Assembly (NCBI RefSeq): GCF_026151395.1
Contig: NZ_JAMQPV010000003.1
Location: forward strand, 253,802-317,801
Direction: 5' to 3'
From: Leptospira limi
Lineage (GTDB): Bacteria; Spirochaetota; Leptospiria; Leptospirales; Leptospiraceae
Length of the DNA: 64,000 bases
Made by a program: the position numbers and the translations under genes. The notes beneath the pieces were generated by a model, which was not told the DNA's origin, did not search any database, and saw only the letters and a program-made list of their open reading frames with translations. Below, piece by piece: positions 53,561 through 61,445 of the stretch (its first letter is position 1; every line of letters starts with the position of its first letter).

Positions 53561-56469
53561 TAACCTTCCTCATCTTGTTTAGGCATCATTATTAGAAAAT
53601 TAGCCCCGTCTAGGGCGTTCTTCATTTTAATTTCAGATAAGACTAAGTCCATTCCATGGAACTTTAAAGCAGTTCTTGAAAGGTAAAGCCCAAGTCCTCT
53701 TCCAGTTGGTTTACGTGAAAAATATGCTTCAAAGATTCTTTCCTTATCTCTTTCTGCAATGCCAGGACCTGAGTCAGATACAACCAATCCCTTGGGATCA
53801 ATTGTAAACCGGATTTCTGGATTAGATGGTGACTTATCGATCCAATATTTCGCATTATTTATAATATTTATGAGTGAAGCATAAAGTACCGATCTGTTTG
53901 TATTTTTCCACACAAGGTTTAACACGGATTTAGAAACTTGAATCAAACCGACTTCAAATTCATCTTTAAATCTCTCTTTTAAAAATAAAAAAATTTCAGA
54001 TCCTGTTACAGTCTCATACCTTCTTTTTCCTGCTCTATACAATGGCGATAAGGATTCGATCTTTTCATTTATTGATTCAAAAACGGACTCTAAATCTTTA
54101 AAAGTATTCTGATTAAAACTCTTGTTTAGAGTTTTGAAATCTTCCTTTGCCTGCTTAAATAAAACCCTATATTCATGATCAATTCCTTCCACAATCAGAC
54201 CCAATTGTGCGAGTTCTACATAGATTAATTCGCGCTCTTGTAAACCTTCTAGCTCTCGATGAAGATCACCGATGGCAGACTCCATACTCTTTGCCGCAGA
54301 CATTCTTTTAATGTCACGAAGAATACTATCCCAGTAAGGTTCGATTGTGACTTTGGCAAGTTTCGTTTGGTCAGATAGTGCTCTCTCAAATTTTTCAAGA
54401 TCTTCCACTTCACCATTTACAACTGTTAAAGCAGGGTTATCTCCAAGTGGATTGCGAACGATACGTTCAATGTCTGATTTATGCTTTTTAAGCCAACTTG
54501 GTATTCTTTTCGATTGAATTTCATCTAAACAACTTAACAATTCGGATTTCTTGACTTCTAGGTTGAGAAATAATCGCTCCTCCTGTTTTTTCAGCCTAGA
54601 ATCTAACTTTTGTAAGTATAAATACTTGTCAGAAAACTTTTTCAAAGCAGAGTCAAGTTGTTTACTGAATTCAACGAGTTGCTTATTTGTCTTAGTTTCG
54701 AAAAGTTGTTTATCAGACAGATAGCTATCCCAAGAAGCGAGATTCTTTCCATTGGGTTGTGCTAAATTAGGAATGTCTTCTATCAATTCCTCTGAATCTG
54801 ATTCAAACCGCTCCCGAATCCGAGTTAATTTTTCCATATACTCAGAAATCTTTTCAATATTCCCAGATTTTAAATCAGAAAGATTGACTTTCAAAGATTC
54901 TATTTCAAGTGTAAATTTCTTCTTTATTTTTTCTAAATTTTTCTTTGATTCTTTATACCTTTGTAAGAACTCTTTCGTTATTTCTTTGGCTTCTAAGTCG
55001 AATGGTCTATCTTTCTTTTTTTGTTCTGCCGCATATTCCTCCTTGGGTTTAGTAGCAAGATAAGTTAGTGCAATATCTTTAAAAATTTCAGTTAAGATAT
55101 GCTTAAATCCTCTATAATATTTATCTTTTATAAAGCCTTCCCTTCCAGCTTTATCTTTTAAGCCAGGATTATTATTGGATGTAATTCCAACATAACCAAA
55201 CATACGTCTATGAGAAAATACATACGTTCCACTTCTTAAGTTTCTACGATACTCAAACTCTAAGAAATCTTGGTCATCTCTACCATAAGGCATTACTCGA
55301 ATTCCATCGCGGTAAACGTATAACGCGCCTATTTCCGCCAATTTATCGCTAAAGTATTTATGTCTATCACTCGAAAGTGATGTTTCATCAACTTTTCCTA
55401 AAACATACCCAACTTTTAAATCTAAAGTGCCAGGGTAATCGCTTCTGGCGGGTAGATCTTTTGTTTGATATTCATATTTATAAATTTCATTAAACCTTCT
55501 AAAAGTCCCTTTCGCAAAACCATTCTTGTCAATTGTCAAATCTATTTCGTAATCAGCTTCTTTGAAATCTTCCTCTATCCAGAATGCATCAGCAGCATTA
55601 AATGCTTCCTTGTTATCAATATATGGTTTTATTTCGATTCGAGGTTTTTCTCCCGAAAAATGATTGTTGAAGCCAAAGAAAGTTTTCATTCCTTCCGATG
55701 CACTCGACTCTTCGCCTTTAATTTCTCTTCTTTCTCTGAAAATTTCAGCAACCTCATCCTTAGTATCGAAAATATAGAAACTAGTTCCCATCGAATCAAT
55801 TGGGAAATTAACAGATTTCAAGCTAGAGTTAAAAACAATTTTTGATAATTTTTCAATTTCACTAATGGAATTATAGGATTTTGAATTTTTATTAATCTGC
55901 TTTTTATTTTCATCTAACCAATCAATAAAGAATTCATTTAAAAGTAATGCCGCATCATACGGCTTATCATTAGCACCTAACGTTATAAAAGGAATGTATA
56001 TTTCATCTAGATTGAATTGTGAAAATTTAAATAGATCCCAAAACACCAATGCCATGGTTCTTTGAAGATCTTTTCCTTTTCCCCAACGTGTCCAAACTAA
56101 AACTGCTGAGCCCAGTGATGCGACCGCCAAACGACCGATCCCTTTTTCTCCAAACGGAGAAAATTTGTCGATATTCTTCCTTTGCTCGTTTGAGGCATAT
56201 TTAAGGTACTCACTATCCGGTTTACTATGCCGAGAATCAGTTGCAAGAACTAGCCATTTATCTCTAAGATCCGAAGCTCGCATTCCTAAGCCATTGTCTG
56301 AGAATTCGAGAATACTTTCTTTAGTATGATAATGTGCAACGATATTGCTTGCCTGTGCATCTACTGAATTTTTGAATATTTCAGTGATTGCTGAAGATGC
56401 ATCAGCAATTTGCTCGCGACCAAGAAGATCAACGACTCGGGCCTTCGTTCTAAAACTGATTTTTTCCAT
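53560..56469 (-). CDS. Double-GHKL ATPase with histidine-kinase core
   Basis: 969 residues. The N-terminus is a GHKL ATPase like MutL/Hsp90/MORC: ITEIFKNSVDA (Asn box), FSDNGLGM and FGEKGIGRLAVASLG. A long middle holds a coiled-coil region (about 480-720). The C-terminus is a sensor-kinase-like core with an H-box LGLIVEGIDHEYRVL (His765) and a second ATPase domain (INIINNAKYW, SDSGPGI, GRGLGLYLSR). No membrane helix is present. The ATG at 56469 has GAGGA just upstream and begins the conserved part. The architecture resembles paraMORC-type proteins linked to restriction systems, with a kinase added. Confidence 0.8.
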   Translation of the reverse strand: MEKISFRTKARVVDLLGREQIADASSAITEIFKNSVDAQASNIVAHYHTKESILEFSDNGLGMRASDLRDKWLVLATDSRHSKPDSEYLKYASNEQRKNIDKFSPFGEKGIGRLAVASLGSAVLVWTRWGKGKDLQRTMALVFWDLFKFSQFNLDEIYIPFITLGANDKPYDAALLLNEFFIDWLDENKKQINKNSKSYNSISEIEKLSKIVFNSSLKSVNFPIDSMGTSFYIFDTKDEVAEIFRERREIKGEESSASEGMKTFFGFNNHFSGEKPRIEIKPYIDNKEAFNAADAFWIEEDFKEADYEIDLTIDKNGFAKGTFRRFNEIYKYEYQTKDLPARSDYPGTLDLKVGYVLGKVDETSLSSDRHKYFSDKLAEIGALYVYRDGIRVMPYGRDDQDFLEFEYRRNLRSGTYVFSHRRMFGYVGITSNNNPGLKDKAGREGFIKDKYYRGFKHILTEIFKDIALTYLATKPKEEYAAEQKKKDRPFDLEAKEITKEFLQRYKESKKNLEKIKKKFTLEIESLKVNLSDLKSGNIEKISEYMEKLTRIRERFESDSEELIEDIPNLAQPNGKNLASWDSYLSDKQLFETKTNKQLVEFSKQLDSALKKFSDKYLYLQKLDSRLKKQEERLFLNLEVKKSELLSCLDEIQSKRIPSWLKKHKSDIERIVRNPLGDNPALTVVNGEVEDLEKFERALSDQTKLAKVTIEPYWDSILRDIKRMSAAKSMESAIGDLHRELEGLQERELIYVELAQLGLIVEGIDHEYRVLFKQAKEDFKTLNKSFNQNTFKDLESVFESINEKIESLSPLYRAGKRRYETVTGSEIFLFLKERFKDEFEVGLIQVSKSVLNLVWKNTNRSVLYASLINIINNAKYWIDKSPSNPEIRFTIDPKGLVVSDSGPGIAERDKERIFEAYFSRKPTGRGLGLYLSRTALKFHGMDLVLSEIKMKNALDGANFLIMMPKQDEEG

Positions 56470-56500
56470 TAATTCCTCAAATCCTCTGCTGCATATCTTG

Positions 56501-57172
56501 CTATAATTCGCAGTCAAAATGAATTTCTGCGGCAAGAAATTCTTTCATTACGATCTTAACTTTTATACTATCGACAGATTGTTGTAATTGGAATCGATAA
56601 ACTCCATTTTGGACAACTATCCATCCTCTTTCATCCAAATTTTGCCTTTCAAATAGCCTAATCAGTAATCTACTCCCAACCTCTGGAAATAAGTCAGGTT
56701 CGCCCACAAAAGATTCGAATTGGTTTTTAAAAGTGTCATCCATTCTTGGGAGGAAGTTCATTTTCAATTCTTTGGGAATTTGCTCCACATAAAGACCAAG
56801 TTCGAATCTTATATGGCCAAGAGCATTCTTGATCAATACATTTTCGAAACGATCATCTATAAATAGCTCTTTAAATATTCTACTATTGTTTCCATATGTC
56901 CTCTCCAATTGATTCTTCAAATCAGATTTCATTGAAAGAATGTTGGTTACTCTTTCGTTCATAATCCAATCGTAATCATAGTGAAAAGATTTTAAAAATT
57001 CAACTGCACAGGCAACATATTCCTCATCTTTAGAGAAACTACCATTACATTTTATGCAGGAGGGAACTACTGATAGATCCGTTGGGAATGGCTCGTCTAA
57101 TAGTATTTTGGATGGACAGTGGTCTCGTGATTGCGACTCAGCTTGTTTGCAAAAAGTGCAGAAATTTTTCAT
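56501..57172 (-). CDS. HNH-type endonuclease-like protein
   Basis: 223 residues. The N-terminal 60 residues contain an HNH-like zinc site: CTFC, SRDHCPSKI and PSCIKCNGSFSKDEEY (CxxC, DH, CxxCN). The rest is helical and unassigned. It starts 4 bases after the hsdS stop and 31 bp before the kinase. It could be the nuclease effector of the kinase/receiver/methyltransferase module. An ATG at 57205 inside hsdS is an alternative start. Confidence 0.7.
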   Translation of the reverse strand: MKNFCTFCKQAESQSRDHCPSKILLDEPFPTDLSVVPSCIKCNGSFSKDEEYVACAVEFLKSFHYDYDWIMNERVTNILSMKSDLKNQLERTYGNNSRIFKELFIDDRFENVLIKNALGHIRFELGLYVEQIPKELKMNFLPRMDDTFKNQFESFVGEPDLFPEVGSRLLIRLFERQNLDERGWIVVQNGVYRFQLQQSVDSIKVKIVMKEFLAAEIHFDCEL

Positions 57173-57176
57173 TCTA

Positions 57177-58901
57177 TCAAATGCAATTCCTTGAATACGT
57201 ATCATTCACCATCCCCTTCAAAATCTCTCCTCTTTTCTCCTCCGCCTTCCCGATCCTTTCTTCCAGCTCATCGCATAACGCCAAAAACTCGTCCACCTTT
57301 TCCACAATCCGTTTTTGTTCGGCAAGAGGAGGAAGGGGGAGAGGAAATTTTGACAGCTTTGTCATACTTAATCCTTCACGGGATACACCAACCTGCTCTT
57401 TAAAAACTAAATTTTGAAAAAAGTCTGATATTATCAATTTATGCAAATATGTGACTATACTAGGAGTAAATGTTCTTAATATTGCTACGTGCTGTGAAAC
57501 ATTTGCCTCCTCAAAATTCAAAGGAAAAATTGTCGAACGTCCAATTGATGCTCCAGTAATATTCAAAAGAATATCATTTCCGATTACTTTGGTTCCTTTC
57601 ATTTTTTCATGAATTGATTTTGAAATCCGTGCAACGTCATCCAAATATAAACCATCATTCCAAACATTTTGAGATCTTAAAAACATTATACCATCAGTGG
57701 TATAAACAGATTTTCCACCTAAAGGAGTACTTCCAGCACCAAACTTCTGGAGAACCTCCCCTAACCGCACCCACTCCCATCCCTTAGGAATCACAAACGG
57801 CTTCTCCTCCTCTTTGATAGGTTGCAAAGCCTCACTCTTCTTTACCTTCCCCTCTTCCACCAATCGCGCCTTCTCCGCTTGGATCTCTTTGAGTAATTCA
57901 CTCGCAGGCTGGTCGCTTGGATCCTGTTCTACGAGTTTCCCCATCACCGCGAGTTGCAAAATTGCCTTTCTCAGTTCTTTGACATTCTCTTTGACAGAGT
58001 AGAGTTCGTGAAAATGAGTTGTGAGAAATTGAAAGTATTTTTGGAAACTTTCCTGCGAATCAGCTTCTAACATCTGTGTGATGATAGATTGGTGCAGGTC
58101 TTTTCGTTTGGTCTCTTTTGATTTTTTGAGTCGTTCGAGTTCATCGCATAACGCCATAAGCTCATCGATCTTTTCTACGATCCGTTTTTGTTCTGCGGGA
58201 GGAGGAAGGGGGATAGGGATCTTTGATAGTTTTAATTTATTGATAATAGGAGTAGCCGATCCGCCTGCATTTTGTAAGATTGTTTTCTGGAAATAAGGAG
58301 AATCTACTGAATAAAAAATATAATGATAAAAGATTGAATTATATGGAGTCACAGTATTGATCTGTTGATTGCAACTCACATCTCTATCATTTAATGCTAC
58401 TTTGCCTATACTACCACCAATACACACTATCATTATTGAATTCGCTTTGATTAATCTTGCTTTTTCTAATCCTTTTTCCGATAAACCATTTTCATTATAT
58501 TCAATTTTATAATTTTTAATATCTCCAGGCCCAATAAAAGGTATAAATTTTCCATAATTCGATTGGTCTTTAGTTTCGGGAGTAGTTCCTGTTTGCATCT
58601 CTCCAACCTCCCCAAGTCTTACCCACTCCCATCCTTTCGGAATCACAAACGGCTTCTCCTCTTCCTTTACTGCAGGCAGTGCTTCACTCTTTTTGATCTT
58701 TCCTTCTGCCAAGAGACGCGCCTTCTCCACTTGGATCTCTTTTAGGAGTTCACTCGCTAGCTGGTCGTTTGGATCTTGGGAAACCAGTTTTCCCTGCATG
58801 GCAAGGGTTAGGATCAGTTCTCTGAGTTTTTTGATTCCATTCGGGTGTTCGAGGGCGGTGTCAAAATGGGTTTGGAGGAGTGGATTTAGGGAGTTTGGCA
58901 T
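57177..58901 (-). CDS. hsdS: Type I restriction specificity subunit HsdS
   Basis: 574 residues with two target-recognition domains, each preceded by a similar spacer: LILTLAMQGKLVSQDPNDQ and AILQLAVMGKLVEQDPSDQ, then FVIPKGWEWVRLGEV in both, and each ended by LPPPAEQKRIVEKIDEL / LPPLAEQKRIVEKVDEF coiled-coil repeats. This two-TRD plan sets a bipartite recognition site. The frame is open to 59015; the ATG at 58901 starts the familiar N-terminal helix. Internal repeats could let the TRDs be exchanged by recombination. Confidence 0.9.
   Translation of the reverse strand: MPNSLNPLLQTHFDTALEHPNGIKKLRELILTLAMQGKLVSQDPNDQLASELLKEIQVEKARLLAEGKIKKSEALPAVKEEEKPFVIPKGWEWVRLGEVGEMQTGTTPETKDQSNYGKFIPFIGPGDIKNYKIEYNENGLSEKGLEKARLIKANSIMIVCIGGSIGKVALNDRDVSCNQQINTVTPYNSIFYHYIFYSVDSPYFQKTILQNAGGSATPIINKLKLSKIPIPLPPPAEQKRIVEKIDELMALCDELERLKKSKETKRKDLHQSIITQMLEADSQESFQKYFQFLTTHFHELYSVKENVKELRKAILQLAVMGKLVEQDPSDQPASELLKEIQAEKARLVEEGKVKKSEALQPIKEEEKPFVIPKGWEWVRLGEVLQKFGAGSTPLGGKSVYTTDGIMFLRSQNVWNDGLYLDDVARISKSIHEKMKGTKVIGNDILLNITGASIGRSTIFPLNFEEANVSQHVAILRTFTPSIVTYLHKLIISDFFQNLVFKEQVGVSREGLSMTKLSKFPLPLPPLAEQKRIVEKVDEFLALCDELEERIGKAEEKRGEILKGMVNDTYSRNCI
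57770..57985. repeat. Internal repeat of hsdS, copy 2
   Basis: Encodes the spacer helix plus KPFVIPKGWEW segment before the second recognition domain. It is a direct repeat of 58620-58835, with long identical runs such as the AATCACAAACGGCTTCTCCT block, and could serve for recombination within or between hsdS genes. Confidence 0.7.
58620..58835. repeat. Internal repeat of hsdS, copy 1
   Basis: Partner of 57770-57985. It encodes the equivalent spacer and KPFVIPKGWEW segment before the first recognition domain. Confidence 0.7.
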
Positions 58902-59024
58902 AGAAGTTTCAGGTTGACGGATAGGTAGACGATAAGTAGACTGATGGATGCGACCGGGCTCCTTCCAAAAGGATGTTCTGGCCGCAACAAAGTCGCCCGC
59001 TTGTAGCGGGTGCAATTTTTGAAA

Positions 59025-59800
59025 TCATACATATACAATGCCTCGGGCATCTTTTTTACTAGCTTCCTTTAATAGAATTGGATCCAAAATATCAAAAAGA
59101 CGATCCACGTTATATTTCTTGTAACTTCCCTTCGGATATAAATTACGATACAATGCATGTGCAATCAAGTCGGCAATCTGCACAAAATACGAGTGTTCTG
59201 ATTTCCGAATCACAGGATCTTCCAGAATTTGATTTATGTTAGCCATTCGGGGTTTGCTAGAATACAAACTTGGAACAGGATTATAGATTCGCATCTTTCG
59301 AACAAGTCCTCTTAATTTTGGCTCATTCGTTTCATCAGAAAAAAGAATCCCATACTCATTTCCTTTTTTCTCTAAAAATGTATTAAAGCGAGTGATTAAG
59401 AATTTCCAACAATCTTCTTGAATATCCTCATCCAGACCAAATGATCGATTTTCCTTTCGATATGCAACATTCAAAATTTTTGCCTGATTCATTTGCGATG
59501 TAATATCTGTCAAAATAGATTGATAGATTTGAATTCGTTTGCTCCGATTCAATTTCTTTAAAAAAAATTATCTCTAGGATTGATAAACTCGGAACCTTTC
59601 ACTTCCAAGCGAACAGGAATTTCATACTGCTGTTTGATTGCTCGACGTAGATTAACAAATGTATTAAGATAGGTCCGCCACTCAGTCATTGGAATTATGA
59701 TGCCAGATACGATGTAATGCGGTGAACCTTTTCTTGCTTCCCCTACTTCTGCAATTTCTTTTCCAGGATCCCCAGATTCATCTATATACATAAAATACAT
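59025..59800 (-). pseudogene. DUF3800 protein, frameshifted at a poly-T tract
   Basis: 59800-59558 encodes the DUF3800 N-terminus (YIDESGDPG, HYIVSGIIIP) and stops in a run of eight T on the coding strand (59567-59560). 59552-59025 encodes the remainder in another frame, including LFSDETNEP and the C-terminal YFVQIADLIAHALYR. Adding one T (or removing two) restores one continuous protein of about 257 residues. DUF3800 proteins have an RNase H-like acidic site and are frequent in restriction loci. It is either a recent loss or a slippage-controlled phase-variable gene. AAGGAG lies 12 bases before the ATG. Confidence 0.75.
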
Positions 59801-59840
59801 TTACTTTAATTTCTCCTTCTACGGTCTAAGAAAACAACTT

Positions 59841-59870
59841 ACTTAAAAATCAATTGACTCATTTTTAAGT
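59841..59870. promoter_or_regulatory. Hairpin between hsdM and the DUF3800 gene
   Basis: ACTTAAAAAT and ATTTTTAAGT are exact reverse complements (10 bp) around a 10-base loop. It lies in the only sizeable gap (178 bp) in the defence operon, so it may attenuate transcription or mark an insertion junction of the DUF3800 gene. Confidence 0.5.
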
Positions 59871-59978
59871 ATCATGGCTCATTAGAGTAGAGCCTGTCTT
59901 TGCATGAACTCCGACTCCATGTCGTCGAAGGGTATCCTTCTGAGTGCTTAGCTGGGCTTCTTTATTTTCTATCTATTC

Positions 59979-61424
59979 CTAACGAGTCAAAGCTTTCATC
60001 AGTTCTTGTTTGAGTTTGTCTCTTACTTGGTTTAGCTCTTTCGAAACGTCTTCGTATTCGCGGGCAAGCTCCTCTGGATCTCGGTGCACCACATCCACAA
60101 CATGTGGATTTTTAAAATCCAAATTGTAATTGCGAGAGGCAATGTCTTTGACACTTACCTTCCAGGCAAATTCGGTTTCCTTCCGTTTGTTCCACCATTT
60201 TTTTTCGAGATCAAACTCTCCAATGGTCAAAGGTTTGGAACGGGAATAGGATTTATAACCTGGTGGATAGGGATGTTCAAAAAACCAAACTTGTTTGGTA
60301 GGTCCTCCCTTTTCCAAAAAGAGAATGTTGGTATTGATACCCGTATACGGGCTAAACACACCTTTGGGAAGACGAACAATTGTATGTAAATTGAATTCTT
60401 CGAGTAACTCTCGTTTGAGATTTGTTTTAGTTCCCTCTCCAAATAAAAATCCATCGGGAAGCACCACAGCCGCCCGACCCGTATCATGTTTCAAAAGGTG
60501 CATGATGAGGGCCATAAAGAGATCGGCAGTTTCCCTCGTTTGGTATTTTTTGGGAAAATTGTTTTCGATTCCATCTTCTTCCATTCCACCAAATGGAGGA
60601 TTTGTGATGATAATATCCACTCGATCTTTGGGACCATAATCCTTCAGCGGACGACTAAGGGTATTGTCATGGCGGATATTGGTCGGAACATCGATTCCAT
60701 GTAACATCATATTGGTGAGAGCAAGCATATGAGGAAGAGGTTTTTTCTCCACACCATGGATGGTTGTTTGCAAAATCTGTTTGTCTTTTGCAGTTTTGAT
60801 CTGCTTCTTCAGATGTTCTATGGATGTGGTGAGAAACCCACCAGTTCCACAAGCGGGATCCAAAATGCTTTCTCCCAGTTTCGGATCAATGATGTCCACC
60901 ATAAACTGAGTTACTGCACGAGGTGTATAGTATTCCCCTGCATTCCCTGCCGATTGTAAATCAGCCAGGATCTTCTCATAAATATCATTAAACAAATGTC
61001 TGTCGGCAGAACTATTGAAATCCAAATCTTCTTCGATCGTGTTGATCACCTGGCGAAGTAAGGTGCCAGATTTCATATAGTTGTAAGCATCTTCAAAAAC
61101 ACTACCAACGACTCTACCTTGGGCACTCACACCAGCTTGGGTTGCGAGTTTCTTCAACGCAGGGAAAAGATCATTATTCACAAAATCAATCAACTCTTCA
61201 CCAGTCATCCCTTCCGAATTGGACGCCCAGCTACTCCACTGAAACCGAGAGGCAAGCGGGGATTTATAATCTTTGAGTGTGAGTTTCCACTCTTGTTCTT
61301 TATCATCAAAGATTTTCAAAAAGAGAAGCCATACCATCTGGCTGATTCGTTGGGCATCTCCATCAACACCCACGTCTTTCCGCATAATATCTTGAATCGA
61401 CTTGATTAGTGTTCCAATTGCCAT
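59979..61424 (-). CDS. hsdM: Type I restriction modification subunit HsdM
   Basis: 481 residues: N-terminal HsdM helical domain, then an N6-adenine methyltransferase with SAM motif DPACGTGGF (near 188) and catalytic NPPF (near 273). With HsdS it methylates adenines in a bipartite site; with HsdR it forms the restriction complex. It begins 21 bp after hsdR. The G+C content is visibly higher than in the kinase module downstream. Confidence 0.94.
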   Translation of the reverse strand: MAIGTLIKSIQDIMRKDVGVDGDAQRISQMVWLLFLKIFDDKEQEWKLTLKDYKSPLASRFQWSSWASNSEGMTGEELIDFVNNDLFPALKKLATQAGVSAQGRVVGSVFEDAYNYMKSGTLLRQVINTIEEDLDFNSSADRHLFNDIYEKILADLQSAGNAGEYYTPRAVTQFMVDIIDPKLGESILDPACGTGGFLTTSIEHLKKQIKTAKDKQILQTTIHGVEKKPLPHMLALTNMMLHGIDVPTNIRHDNTLSRPLKDYGPKDRVDIIITNPPFGGMEEDGIENNFPKKYQTRETADLFMALIMHLLKHDTGRAAVVLPDGFLFGEGTKTNLKRELLEEFNLHTIVRLPKGVFSPYTGINTNILFLEKGGPTKQVWFFEHPYPPGYKSYSRSKPLTIGEFDLEKKWWNKRKETEFAWKVSVKDIASRNYNLDFKNPHVVDVVHRDPEELAREYEDVSKELNQVRDKLKQELMKALTR

Positions 61425-61445
61425 ATTGTTTTGTTCAACCTTAGC

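Noticed and set aside
56501..57205. Longer HNH protein starting at 57205
   Set aside because: That start lies inside hsdS; the ATG at 57172 follows the hsdS stop by four bases and begins just before the CxxC motif. The longer form cannot be fully excluded.
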